A stretch of 64,000 bases of DNA from Saprospirales bacterium (GTDB taxonomy: Bacteria; Bacteroidota; Bacteroidia; Chitinophagales; Saprospiraceae), in the NCBI GenBank assembly GCA_002698985.1, contig PAAY01000064.1, positions 1 to 64,000 on the forward strand. Reading direction: 5' to 3'. Shown in pieces: positions 35,701-43,191 of the stretch; the stretch's first letter is position 1, and every line of letters starts with the position of its first letter. The notes under the pieces were generated by a model that saw only the letters and a program-made list of their open reading frames with translations, made no database searches and had not been told where the DNA came from. Made by a program: the position numbers and the translations under genes.

Positions 35701-37219
35701 CCACCTGGTAAACGCTGTCGCCGTAAGAATACTCAAATGCGATACCCACCACCTGGTCGGGCTGGATGTTCACGTTGAGCGAGATGAATCCGAGGTTGGG
35801 GTGGTAGGTGAACTCCGTCGGAGAAAGCTGGCGGGCGGTCACCTTTTCAAAGTCGCGGCCCTGTTGCAGGTTGAATCCGGGGCCGCGCAATTCGTTCACC
35901 ACCTTCTCGACCGTACGGGTGCGGCGGTCTGCCAGCAGTTTTCCGTAGATGGGGTTGGCATTGTTGTCGGGCAGCGGGTCGCCGTTCAGGTCGGTGAAAA
36001 CGGGCACGGCCGGCGGCTGCAAGTCGGGATTGGTATTGGTGGTGCGGGTGGTTTCACCCAGGTCGGCAATGGCCACGATGTTACGGATGTTCTCGGTGGC
36101 GTTCCGTGTGTCGGTCACCCACACCTGAATGTTCTGCACCGTGAACAGGGTTTTGATCTGCGGCAGTTCGCTCAGGGCATCCTCAAAGTGGTTGCGGTTG
36201 TAATGCGTGAGGAAGAAGTGGCGGTTTTCGTCGTACTCGTCGGCAAACACTTCAAAAGTCTGGAACTGGCTGCCACCCTGCAGGGTGATCTCCTCCCGCT
36301 CTGACTTCTGTTGCGAAGCGACGGTGGTCAGCCGCAAGCGGCCAAACTGCATTTCTGTTTTCAGACCGAACAAACTCTGGCTGCCCTGGATGAGGGTTCC
36401 GCGCAGCGGGAGGCTCACATTACCGGCCTCTATTTTCTTGATGATGTCGTCTTCGCCAAAAGCATCGGTGTTGTAATCGAGCTTCATGGTGTTGTCGAAG
36501 TCGAAAGTAGCCTGGGTATTGTAGTTGGTAGAGAGCTTCAGCTTCTTACCGATGGAGCCCTGCACGTTCATCTGGATGCCCATGTCGAAGTCGAATCCAC
36601 CCTGACGCTGCTGGCGCTGGGTGAAGCTGGGGTTCTTGATGTTGGAGAACTCCACCCCGAAAGTCAGATCGATGTTACCCTGCGGGCGGATGTCCACCTC
36701 AGTGCCGCCAAAGAGGCGGTCGATGAGCTGGTTTTTGACATCGACTTCCTGAATGGGGTCCAGCCTGCCGGTGCTGCTGCCGCCGGAGCTGAGCCCTGCC
36801 AGGTCGCGGAAATACTGGGTTTCCTGCTGTTTGGAGCGGTATTCCAGGTACTCCTCAAAAGTCATGTATGTGGGCGGGCGGAAATAGTACTCACCCACGC
36901 TCTCGGTGATGATGTATTGCCCTGTTTCGGGGTCGTACTCTACGTTCTTCTCAATAGCAGGGGGATCCTGCAGATCGAAGGGGTTGGGAGTTGTGTGAAG
37001 AAAATCGTCGTAACGTTCCTCAATGGGGATGGTGTCCTGTGGCGGGGTTTGTGGTTCAGGTGTGGGGTCTTCCTTTGCCGGCTGCTCATCAGCTGCGGCC
37101 AGCACATTGGCTGGGGTGAAGGGGTTGGCCGGCAGATTGGGGTTGGCCAACAACCAGATACTCAATGAAAAAACCAGTCCTGTCACTAATACGCCGGGTA
37201 AAACTGTACGCTTCATCAT
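29735..37219 (-). CDS. sprA: T9SS outer-membrane translocon SprA
   Basis: Very large outer-membrane protein, about 2495 residues, that forms the secretion channel of the type IX secretion system (SprA/Sov). I start at the ATG pair 37219/37216 (MMKRTVLPG) rather than the TTG listed at 37234. A signal peptide precedes a proline-rich segment. The rest is beta-strand-rich with family landmarks: VDIRPQGNIDLTFG, GNVSLPLRGTLIQGSQSLFGLK, KGGVVYLDDFEGS, and NPIQGSGCDPADKKSVEVWVNELRVFGLDERGGVA. It ends with a strand typical of barrel proteins (RSGVTVRFSLN). The length is close to F. johnsoniae SprA (about 2400). ruvA lies upstream, an order I recall from other Bacteroidota. It would export the sorted proteins encoded in this window. 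Confidence 0.96.
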   Translation of the reverse strand: MMKRTVLPGVLVTGLVFSLSIWLLANPNLPANPFTPANVLAAADEQPAKEDPTPEPQTPPQDTIPIEERYDDFLHTTPNPFDLQDPPAIEKNVEYDPETGQYIITESVGEYYFRPPTYMTFEEYLEYRSKQQETQYFRDLAGLSSGGSSTGRLDPIQEVDVKNQLIDRLFGGTEVDIRPQGNIDLTFGVEFSNIKNPSFTQRQQRQGGFDFDMGIQMNVQGSIGKKLKLSTNYNTQATFDFDNTMKLDYNTDAFGEDDIIKKIEAGNVSLPLRGTLIQGSQSLFGLKTEMQFGRLRLTTVASQQKSEREEITLQGGSQFQTFEVFADEYDENRHFFLTHYNRNHFEDALSELPQIKTLFTVQNIQVWVTDTRNATENIRNIVAIADLGETTRTTNTNPDLQPPAVPVFTDLNGDPLPDNNANPIYGKLLADRRTRTVEKVVNELRGPGFNLQQGRDFEKVTARQLSPTEFTYHPNLGFISLNVNIQPDQVVGIAFEYSYGDSVYQVGEIAEDIPQNTDTTTQNVLFVKMLKGTTQPVDLPTWDLMMKNVYSIGAFNVSREDFKLDIYYEDPGEGKKRFLPETNLAGIPLLRVFNLDRLNVQNDPQPDGVFDFVEGVTINTRNGRIIFPKLEPFGSALAEQFDNPADSAKFVYSQLYDNTQFVAREFAEFNRFTIEGSYKSSVSSEISLGAFNIPPGSVSVSAGGQILREGVDYEVDYNIGRVKILNDAILNAGVPIKVSFEDNTLFGFQTKTMLGLRADYTLNKHVTLGATYLHLFERPYTQKVNIGDDPINNRIFGLDVNYSNEAPWLTRLVDKLPLYSTKEKSTITFSAETAALKPGHSKAINEDTADDKDKGGVVYLDDFEGSVSSIDLRSPFIGNNGWVLASVPRNDENNNNPMFPEAERTDTTYPGVNRAYVSWFRIDPSLRNQGVDQGNPYTLPIRQQEIFPNFTPTQQFGDTYAQIFDINYDPARRGSYNFDVPGGTPYSAGLDSDGSLLAPETRWAGIMRALNTNDFQAANIEFIEFWMMSPYLDTTGAIGGNPEAADGGMDGYIYFNLGNVSEDIMPDSRKFFENGLPGPNTQGRRTTETQWGRVPLSQQITNAFDIDVENRRAQDVGLDGLNDDGERQKFANYLAAVQGGVSPAVYAQIEADPSNDNFVHYRDFPDDTPVLERYSRFFGTEGNTPENTGSTFVMSSTQLPDAEDLDGDRTLNETESYFQYRIPIKYDGDRGIETEGNPFITESIVSEDDRRIWYRFRVPLNLLETDPNFKKVGGIQDFRSIRFMRMYFKGFRKKVNFRFATLELVRNQWRRYQQPLGETCLGVDPSDFDQTQFEVNAVNIEENSQRQPFGYALPPGISREQALGVNINALQNEQALAIEICDLEDGDARGIFKNLNLDLRVLSKLKMFVHAEPNDCGSGLEDIQDGELSVFIRIGSDFKNNFYEYEIPLKISNDFTVPYNAPEYPRVVWPAENDFNINFELLKQIKINRNGSGVAVGDLYIENDPDRPDARVSIKGNPNLGLVKSIMVGVRNPIQGSGCDPADKKSVEVWVNELRVFGLDERGGVAATARIDLQMADLGTFTFSTKYSSIGYGALDQQLAERSREEITQYDIATSLELSKFIPGNTGIRLPFYFQYSKETRNPQFDPYDLDIELKEKLAAADTQEEKDQIKEQAQTVTEIKSYNFTNVRKERTRPDKKPMPWDIANFSFTYAFDETTRRDPIIESDVLTRRRGAIDYTYSRRAGYIEPFKEVIGSDNKALKFIREINFNPLPNSFSFSTDLDRRFNTTKYRFAGTNPLFNTYYNKQFLWNRNYDLNWDLTKNLKFQFNADNRGVIDEPDETLMLQRSMLPSTDPMYISDIGQYRRDSVWQSIRDFGRTKSYQHNINLTYNVPLKNFPFLDWVNVKASYRANYGWDAASQAPSARSLGNIIRNGQNRQINGDFDFEKLYNYSDYLKSINTKRRGRVQTRSRSRQGAQEESDRRRPNTQGRNNQRQKQTGPSSIEKALIRPLMLVRRVRLNYQEDFATVVPGYLPNTDLLGMNGFDSPGWGFVAGLQPNIDLNDYYGPNDWLYKNWQWITGDQLLNAPVTQNYKQQMDGKLTLEPFSDFRVDVEASRSKQENHSEFFRRNKILGNPDERFQEEFEHLIPSDFGSFTVSYSALKTLFDDDLVGLFHQFENNRVVVAKRIGTGVHDNDEDASLGYPKGYGRYQQNVLVPSFLAAYTGQDAATMDVSTDFINDVLIKTLPKPNWRLTYNGLSKLPFFSEIFSSFSLSHGYKGTLTVNSFQSNLQYDFNDPTKQDQTKLDFYTRFEVPNIMIQEQFSPLLGVDMRLKNDMSFKVDYKKSRTLNMGFVDNRLHETKGSELTIGFGYKLKEVDFGFLSSKKKRRRPGANNNQPSQPSRPGASRGQGEAGDLDITFDFSLRDDITSIYELDTDLVEPSRGNRTLSILPQVTYQLNKQLSMRFFFDYRRNEPKTSQGYPTTNIRSGVTVRFSLN

Positions 37220-37494
37220 AATCGTAGTGGGCAATAGCTTCGAATTCTTCAGGGTAGTACAAAGTCGTTTTTGCAGATAGGCAAGGCAGGAAAGAAACCT
37301 TCCCCCATCCTGAAATGAGGGTTTTACGCAAGCTTACCGGAATGGTTGGGTTGAAAATGTAATTTATCTCCAGTAAATGAAATTGGTTATCGAATCCCGC
37401 AGTTGCCCGCAATTTTTTTGACACGCCCTGAACGCCTGGCATCAGGGCTATTTTCTAAGCTTTCGGACTTTAACGTTTCGGCGTCGCCCCTTTG

Positions 37495-38094
37495 TCATGA
37501 CAGTTGCTGCAAAGCCAGCCGGATGAGGTCTTCCACCCTGCTCAGGCCGGGGTTGTCCTGCAGCACTTTGTTCAATGCCTTTTGGGCCTGTATCTTGTTC
37601 ACCTGCAAAGACAGCAGCGCCGCCAGGGCCTCCTGACGCATGGCATTGCCGGCAGGCGAAGTGGAATGCGCCTCCATGCCTGCAGAACCACCTTCTTTCA
37701 ACAATACATTCTTCAGGTCCAAAATGATCTGTTTGGCCGTTTTGCGGCCGATTCCCTTGACCTTGCACAGCGAGGCTTCGTTTTCTGCAATAATGGCCGC
37801 ACGCAGTTCTTCGGGCGGCAGGGTACTCAGCATCACCTGCGCCGTAGAGGGCCCCACACCCGACACCGAAATCAGACGCACAAACAGGCTCCGCTCGTCG
37901 TCGTCGGCAAAGCCGTACAACTGCTGGGAGTCCTCTTTGACGTGGTAATAGGTCAAAATCTTCACCTGCTCCAGTTGCTCGATCCGGGCATAGGTGTGCA
38001 GGCTGATGTTGATGAAATAACCAATACCGCCCGCCTCCACCACGATGTGCGTGGGAGCCTTGAAAGTGATTTGACCTTTTACATAAGTGATCAT
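37495..38094 (-). CDS. ruvA: Holliday junction branch migration protein RuvA
   Basis: DNA-binding subunit of the RuvAB complex, which moves Holliday junctions during recombination and repair. Start taken at the ATG at 38094 (MITYVKGQITF), the canonical family start; the TTG at 38112 is disfavoured. The 199 residues show domain I (OB fold, GYFINISLHTYARI). Domain II has two helix-hairpin-helix motifs (ISVSGVGPSTAQVML and VKGIGRKTAKQIILDL). C-terminal domain III (ALAALLSLQVNKIQAQKALN) contacts RuvB. ruvB and ruvC are not in the window. sprA follows 275 bases downstream. Confidence 0.96.
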   Translation of the reverse strand: MITYVKGQITFKAPTHIVVEAGGIGYFINISLHTYARIEQLEQVKILTYYHVKEDSQQLYGFADDDERSLFVRLISVSGVGPSTAQVMLSTLPPEELRAAIIAENEASLCKVKGIGRKTAKQIILDLKNVLLKEGGSAGMEAHSTSPAGNAMRQEALAALLSLQVNKIQAQKALNKVLQDNPGLSRVEDLIRLALQQLS

Positions 38095-38240
38095 AAATGC
38101 CGTCTTGTTCAATGAGGTAATGACTGCGAGTCATCACTTCATTTGAATACCTGGTCAGAAAACGGCGCGAAGGTAGGAAAAGCGGGAATCAGCTGTAATG
38201 GGCTGATAAGTCTAAGTCATCTGTTCTATCCCCTCTCATA

Positions 38241-39674
38241 TCACAGCACCACCTTCACCAGTTTGAGCCGGTGCCGGCGTTCGCTGGGCACAATGAAGGT
38301 GTCGGCTGACACCTGCACCCCGTAGCGGAAGAGCAGGCCGAGGTCCTTGCGTTCTGTGTTCATGACGGAGTCGTGGTCGAAGCTGCCATCGGCGCGTACG
38401 ATGTACTCGCTGACGGTATTTTCGGTTTTGACCTCATCGTTGTACACCAGGCGCAGGGCCGCAGGGGTTTTGGCCAGGAAGTAGGAGGAGTAGATGCCGT
38501 CGTCGTCCTGGCTGTATTGCTTTTTGTGGAGGATGATCTTCCAGTGCTCGTCGCCGTTGGGGTGGAGCGAGATCATAAAAACGTCGTCGTAATAATAGTC
38601 CGTGATGGGCCGGATGCCGGTGCGGGCATAGTAACTGTTGCTGGTGACGCCGCGCTGAAAACGCTTGTACAACTCTGCAATCATGATGATGCCACCATCC
38701 CGCCGGTGCACGATGTCCTGCACGGTCACTTCAGCAATGCTTTTGTGTTTCAGCCGCTCTTTGTCGCTCTCCAGCAACACCCTCACGAATTCGTCTTCAA
38801 ACTCGTAGAATTTCAATTGCTGGCTGGTGAAATCATCGGCTTTGGCGTGGAAGAAAAAGTACCCTTCCGCCCTCATGGTGTTGTTGACGGAATAGAGCCC
38901 CGCCGCCACCAGGTTCTTGTTCAGGTTGTCGAAGGACCACAGCACATCAAAGGTGAGGTAATTGGCCATGTTGATGAGGTGGCGTCGCATCAGCCCATCG
39001 GTGAGATCCCCCTGCACGAAGACTTCGAAATGGTGCTCATCGGCTTTGGCCTTCCGGTTTTTGCGGTCCAGGACGAGGTACATGTTGCCCTCGTTGTCGG
39101 TCAGCATCTGCACGAAATCCCGCTGGTACAGGAAGTCGTCAACGGTGAATTGTGTCTCCCACAGCAATTCCATGTTTTTCATGCTGAAAGAGAAGACGTT
39201 GAACTTGTCCATGTCTTCGATGAACCAGATGAGGGCCGTCTGTTTGTCTTCGGAAACGACGATTTCGTAATTGGGCGAGTAAAACAGTTTTTCGAAAATG
39301 TGGATGGTGGTGGAGTCCACCAGGTTGGCACCGGGGCTGTAGCGGTGCACTTTCAGCACGGGCTGCAACTTGTGGCGAAACTCATAAAACACGCAAAAAT
39401 CGCTGCCCATGGGCACGGCCTGTATGACTCTTGGCCTTTTTTTATCCAGTTCCAATTCTCTTTCCCATCGCTTGCGCAACTCGTGGTCGTAGCCCCGCAC
39501 CTCCACCTTGTTTTGCTGGTCCAGAAACAGCAGCACATTGCCCCTCCCGTCGGGAATCACTTCGTAATAGGCCTCATCTTTCAGAATGAGCTGGTCGGAG
39601 ACGGTCACCGTTTGCGACGAAAGAAACAGCGGCAGAAAGAGGCAAAGCAGGAAGTGAAAACTAGATTTTTTCAT
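38241..39674 (-). CDS. Exported hypothetical protein, beta-rich
   Basis: Protein of 477 residues starting at the ATG at 39674 (MKKSSFHFLLCLFLPLFLSSQ), which gives an ideal signal peptide; the longer TTG/GTG-type start adds ten unrelated residues. The remainder alternates short beta-strands with charged turns (GRGNVLLFLDQQNKVEVRGYD, GNMYLVLDRKNRKAKADEHHFEV), suggesting a propeller-like fold. No T9SS sorting domain is present at the C-terminus (SERRHRLKLVKVVL), so it probably stays in the periplasm or outer membrane. I do not recognise a named family. It lies between the RDD gene and ruvA on the same strand. Confidence 0.75.
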   Translation of the reverse strand: MKKSSFHFLLCLFLPLFLSSQTVTVSDQLILKDEAYYEVIPDGRGNVLLFLDQQNKVEVRGYDHELRKRWERELELDKKRPRVIQAVPMGSDFCVFYEFRHKLQPVLKVHRYSPGANLVDSTTIHIFEKLFYSPNYEIVVSEDKQTALIWFIEDMDKFNVFSFSMKNMELLWETQFTVDDFLYQRDFVQMLTDNEGNMYLVLDRKNRKAKADEHHFEVFVQGDLTDGLMRRHLINMANYLTFDVLWSFDNLNKNLVAAGLYSVNNTMRAEGYFFFHAKADDFTSQQLKFYEFEDEFVRVLLESDKERLKHKSIAEVTVQDIVHRRDGGIIMIAELYKRFQRGVTSNSYYARTGIRPITDYYYDDVFMISLHPNGDEHWKIILHKKQYSQDDDGIYSSYFLAKTPAALRLVYNDEVKTENTVSEYIVRADGSFDHDSVMNTERKDLGLLFRYGVQVSADTFIVPSERRHRLKLVKVVL

Positions 39675-39711
39675 AGCCAATGGGTTTACGACGGGGGCTG
39701 TCAAAAAGGGT

Positions 39712-40449
39712 TTACCTCGTCAAAACAATGTAATCACGTATTACGGTTTTCAAAAACTCGGTTTTTTCACTTTTGGGCGGTGGGATGCCGAGGCGCTTGC
39801 TCACATTGTCAACCGCCAGGTTCAGGGCTGAGGCATGTGCGGCATTGGGCCATTTGCTGTAGCGTCGCAGCAGTTGCTTCAGTACCAGCACATCTTCCTC
39901 CGTAAGCTGTTTCACCGAAGGGTATTGCGGCTGGTAGCTATCCAGGGTCACGATGCGTGACAGATCTTCCAGGGTGAAGTTGGTTTTGTTCTGGAGGCGC
40001 ACCACCGTGGTGCCGGCGGCCAGGTCGCCAAAGCGTTGCGACCGGGTGGTGGATCCAATGAGCATGGCCCCCAGCACGCCCAGCGACAAAAAGAAATCAA
40101 TCAGCATGAAGATGGCCCGGATGAGGTAATCGCCCAGGGCTGCCTCACGGCCATCGGGGCGCACCACCCGCAGCTTCATCATTTTCTTCCCCAGCGTTTG
40201 CCCCCCACTCAGTGCCTCAAACAACAACAGGTAAATCAAAAAACCGGAAATGGTGAGCAGGTAGAAAAAGGCCAGCCCCCAATTGTCCAGGTACCTTGCA
40301 AAAACGAAGCTAAAACCGGTAAAAAGGATAATATAACTAATGTAAAATACCGCCAGATCAATGATCAGGGCCAGAAAACGGTCCATCAACGAGGCCAGTT
40401 CGTACTCGATGACCACGTTTTGACTGGTGCGTATTTCGATGTTTGCCAT
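39712..40449 (-). CDS. RDD family membrane protein
   Basis: Inner-membrane protein of 245 residues. The RDD domain occupies about 10-150: LASLMDRFLALIIDLAVFYISYIILF contains the conserved arginine and two aspartates in the first helix. Two more hydrophobic segments and a GGQTLGKKMMKLRVVRPDG loop follow, which is diagnostic for the family. The C-terminal 90 residues are soluble and helical. Some family members transport small solutes, but the role here is unknown. Its leader holds an unusual 20-bp hairpin array. Confidence 0.88.
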   Translation of the reverse strand: MANIEIRTSQNVVIEYELASLMDRFLALIIDLAVFYISYIILFTGFSFVFARYLDNWGLAFFYLLTISGFLIYLLLFEALSGGQTLGKKMMKLRVVRPDGREAALGDYLIRAIFMLIDFFLSLGVLGAMLIGSTTRSQRFGDLAAGTTVVRLQNKTNFTLEDLSRIVTLDSYQPQYPSVKQLTEEDVLVLKQLLRRYSKWPNAAHASALNLAVDNVSKRLGIPPPKSEKTEFLKTVIRDYIVLTR

Positions 40450-40460
40450 TTGGGATGTTT

Positions 40461-40540
40461 ATGCGCCTGCGGCGCGTTTAAAGGCCTGCGGCCGGTTTAC
40501 ACGCCTGCGGCGTGTTTAAAAGCCTTCGGCTGGTTTAGTG
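40461..40540. repeat. Four-unit 20-bp tandem array of small hairpins
   Basis: Four consecutive 20-base units lie at 40461, 40481, 40501 and 40521. Each contains a small palindrome followed by GTTTA: GCGCCTGCGGCGC, GGCCTGCGGCC, ACGCCTGCGGCGT and AGCCTTCGGCT. When the outer base changes on one side, it changes on the other, so base pairing is preserved; the last unit has a C(TTCG)G tetraloop. The array lies just upstream of the RDD gene start, within its probable leader. Confidence 0.9.
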
Positions 40541-40571
40541 GTTGCTGAAGCCTCAAAACTAGCCACAACGT

Positions 40572-41348
40572 TTACACCATTTTCGCTGCCAGTTCTTTTA
40601 GCAGCTTCGCTGCAACGGCGGCGGTCATGTCTGATACATCGCGGTGGGGGTTGTATTCCACGATATCGGCACCTATCAGCTCAGCATCCACGCGGTGGAA
40701 GAGGTCCAGTACCTGCCGGGTGCTCAGTCCTCCGGGCTCGTGGTGCGACACCCCGGGGGCAAAAGCCGGATCCAATCCATCCAGGTCCATTGAAATGTAG
40801 AGCGGTCGGTTGAACTCCAAACTTCGCCATTTTTCTTCAAAATCGAGCATGGTGATCTGCTCCACCCCGAAACGCTGAGCCTGCTCCAACTGGTGCGGAT
40901 TCAGGGTGCGCACACCTACCTGCACCAGGCGGTTCACCAGCCCCTCTTCCATAATGCGTGCAAACGGGCAGGCATGCGAATGCGGATCGCCTTCAAAAGC
41001 CTGGTACAGGTCTCCGTGGGCGTCGATGTGCAGGATGTCGAAAGAGCCGTACACTTCTTTGTAAACCTTGATCAGCGGATAAGTCACCGAGTGATCGCCA
41101 CCCAGGCTCAGGAGTTTCACGCCGGGTTTCAGCACCTGCCGGAGTTCTTTTTCGATGTCTTCGTAATGCTCAACCGTGAGGTCTCCGCCATCGCTGAAGT
41201 CCGGGTGTTCGATGGGGTTTTGCAGCTTTTCCGTCCAGTAATTGGAGCTGCCGTTGTGCAGTACCTGCCGGATTCGGACAGGTGCCAGCGCCGGCCCTTG
41301 CAGGAAGCTGGATTTTTTGTCGAAAGGTATTCCTATCAGTTTGACCAT
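40572..41348 (-). CDS. Arginase/agmatinase family ureohydrolase
   Basis: Manganese-dependent ureohydrolase of 258 residues, acting on agmatine, arginine or a guanidino relative. Start taken at the ATG at 41348 (MVKLIGIPFDKKSSF), the usual family start; the TTG nine codons upstream is unlikely. Metal ligands are visible in LLSLGGDHSVTYPLI, LHIDAHGDLYQAF and SMDLDGLDPAFAPGVSHHEPGG. Length and motifs fit agmatinase (SpeB-like) slightly better than arginase, but substrate choice cannot be settled by eye. It is divergent from mnmE, with 52 bases between the starts. Confidence 0.9.
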   Translation of the reverse strand: MVKLIGIPFDKKSSFLQGPALAPVRIRQVLHNGSSNYWTEKLQNPIEHPDFSDGGDLTVEHYEDIEKELRQVLKPGVKLLSLGGDHSVTYPLIKVYKEVYGSFDILHIDAHGDLYQAFEGDPHSHACPFARIMEEGLVNRLVQVGVRTLNPHQLEQAQRFGVEQITMLDFEEKWRSLEFNRPLYISMDLDGLDPAFAPGVSHHEPGGLSTRQVLDLFHRVDAELIGADIVEYNPHRDVSDMTAAVAAKLLKELAAKMV

Positions 41349-41400
41349 GAGTATTCGGAACTTTGCGGCATACAATCAGTTTTCGCAGGAAAAATAAAAA

Positions 41401-42855
41401 ATGCAATACAGCAGGCATCAACTTTCCGACACCATCGTCGCACTGGCAACACCGCCGGGGGTGGGAGCCATTGGCGTTATCCGGCTTTCCGGGCCGCAGG
41501 CACTCAGCATCGTGCAGTCCGTGTTCAAAGGCAAAGACCTCACTAAACAACCCGGCCACACCGCCCATTTCGGGGCCCTGCTGACCGACGAAGGCGAAGT
41601 GCTGGACGAGGTGCTGGTTACAATCTTCAAAGCCCCTAACAGCTACACCGGAGAAGACACGGCAGAGGTGTCCTGCCACGGTTCGCCTTTCATTCTGCAA
41701 AAAGCCATCGAGTTGTTCATCAGCAAAGGTGCCCGCATGGCCCAGCCCGGAGAGTTCACCCTGCGGGCCTTTCTCAACGGCAAGATGGACCTTTCACAAG
41801 CCGAGGCCGTGGCCGACCTCATCGCCGCCAACTCGGCAGCAGCCCACAAGGTGGCCATGCGGCAGATGCGGGGTGGCTTCGGAAAACAGATCCAGCAACT
41901 GCGGCAACAACTGATCGACTTTGCCAGCCTCATCGAGCTGGAGCTGGATTTTTCCGAAGAAGATGTCGAATTCGCCAACCGCGATCAGCTCCGCAAACTG
42001 GTACTCGAAATCCTGAACCTGCTCGAAGACCTCATCCGCTCCTTCCGCCTCGGCAATGTCATCCGTCGGGGAGTGCCCACCGTCATCGCCGGCAGGCCCA
42101 ATGCCGGCAAGAGCACCCTGCTCAACGCCCTGCTGGCAGAAGAGCGGGCCATCGTCAGTGAGGTGCCCGGCACCACCCGCGACACCATCGAAGAGGTGCT
42201 CAACATCAAAGGCGTGGAATTCCGCCTCATCGACACCGCAGGCATCCGCGAAGCCCAGGACCAGATCGAAGCCATCGGCGTGGAGAAGACCATGGAGAAA
42301 GTGCGGCAAGCCAGCCTGCTGGTCTATGTTTTTGACGTCGGAAACACCAAACTGGATGAGGTCCTTTCCGACCTGGATAAATTGCGCAGCGAAGAAATGC
42401 AACTGCTGGTAGTCTGCAACAAAATGGACACTGACCCCTACTTCAAACCCGAGTGGCTCACCAACCCAACCGACCCAACCATACCGGAGTACTTTTTCAC
42501 CGAAGGGAAACGCCCAAACTCTACACCCTACACCCTAAACCCTGAACACATCATCACTCTCTCCGCCCTCCACGGCATGAACATCCCCTACCTCAGGGAA
42601 AAACTCTACGAAATGGTGATGGCCGGCGGCAGCCTGGAAAGCCCCGTCGTCACCAACACCCGCCACCTGGAAGCTCTGGAAAAAGCCGCCGGCAGCCTGC
42701 GGGATGTGCTCAAAGGGATGGACGAGGGCATCACCTCGGACTTCATCGCCATGGACATCCGCCGGGCCCTGACCTACCTGGGCGAGATCACCGGTGAAGT
42801 AGGCGTGGAAGACCTGCTGGGGAACATCTTTTCGAGGTTTTGTATAGGTAAGTAA
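41401..42855 (+). CDS. mnmE: tRNA modification GTPase MnmE
   Basis: GTPase of 484 residues that works with MnmG to modify the wobble uridine of certain tRNAs. An N-terminal tetrahydrofolate-binding domain (about 1-118) and a helical domain flank the G domain. G1 is GRPNAGKST near 227, G2 TTRDTIEE, G3 DTAGI and G4 NKMD. The C-terminus FCIGK supplies the conserved cysteine. Between G4 and the SALHG loop there is an insertion of about 18 residues (TEGKRPNSTPYTLNPEH) whose DNA is a short repeat (CTACACCCTACACCCTAAAC). The 3' end of the gene is duplicated just downstream. The 3' end of this gene is an integration site in other bacteria. Confidence 0.95.
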   Translation: MQYSRHQLSDTIVALATPPGVGAIGVIRLSGPQALSIVQSVFKGKDLTKQPGHTAHFGALLTDEGEVLDEVLVTIFKAPNSYTGEDTAEVSCHGSPFILQKAIELFISKGARMAQPGEFTLRAFLNGKMDLSQAEAVADLIAANSAAAHKVAMRQMRGGFGKQIQQLRQQLIDFASLIELELDFSEEDVEFANRDQLRKLVLEILNLLEDLIRSFRLGNVIRRGVPTVIAGRPNAGKSTLLNALLAEERAIVSEVPGTTRDTIEEVLNIKGVEFRLIDTAGIREAQDQIEAIGVEKTMEKVRQASLLVYVFDVGNTKLDEVLSDLDKLRSEEMQLLVVCNKMDTDPYFKPEWLTNPTDPTIPEYFFTEGKRPNSTPYTLNPEHIITLSALHGMNIPYLREKLYEMVMAGGSLESPVVTNTRHLEALEKAAGSLRDVLKGMDEGITSDFIAMDIRRALTYLGEITGEVGVEDLLGNIFSRFCIGK

Positions 42856-43024
42856 GAGACTTTGATTCTATTGATTTTGTGATTGCCTTGATTGATTATT
42901 GTCCAGCTTGTCAATGGCGAGATCATAGGTGAAGTCGGCATGGAAAACCTGTCTTCTCGAGGTTTCCATTGGGAAGTGAGGGGCTTTGATTTTTATGATT
43001 TTGTGATTGCCTTGATTGATTATT
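42781..43024 (+). repeat. Direct duplication of the mnmE 3' end
   Basis: Copy 1 (42781-42900) covers the last 25 codons of mnmE and 45 bases beyond. Copy 2 (42916-43024) repeats it imperfectly. The coding part (GGCGAGATC, GGTGAAGT, TGGAA.ACCTG) has diverged with amino-acid changes and an 11-base deletion. The non-coding tail keeps an identical 28-base stretch (at 42873-42900 and 42997-43024). Copy 2 is not a functional gene. Confidence 0.88.
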
Positions 43025-43090
43025 CAACCTGCATTTTATTGTCTGCCAATCCGCTTAATCTACTTTCTAACACCTAAGAAATCAGCCATC

Positions 43091-43128
43091 AAAAAGAAAG
43101 GCCCCCACTCTTCAGCGGGAGGCCTTTC
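43091..43128 (-). terminator. Rho-independent terminator of the M4 peptidase gene
   Basis: GAAAGGCC at 43096-43103 pairs with GGCCTTTC at 43121-43128 with additional inner pairing. On the minus strand it is followed by a T-rich run (AAAAAG on plus). It lies about 60 bases past the stop codon. Confidence 0.85.
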
Positions 43129-43191
43129 GCATCTACCCCAATGTTTGAGATTGCCTTTGGAGAAACTGGCAACGCCGGGATGGACGCCGCA

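Noticed and set aside
34874-36304. Plus-strand frame of 476 residues opposite sprA
   Set aside because: Histidine/valine/glycine-rich shadow of the minus-strand SprA frame, no motif.
37448-38137. 229-residue minus-strand frame overlapping ruvA
   Set aside because: It is an out-of-phase shadow of ruvA, whose helix-hairpin-helix motifs are clear in the other frame.
40461-40540. CRISPR array
   Set aside because: The 20-base units are contiguous with no unique spacers and no cas genes are present.
42892-43077. 61-residue frame after mnmE as a small gene
   Set aside because: Its middle is the degraded copy of the mnmE C-terminus, so it is a duplication remnant.
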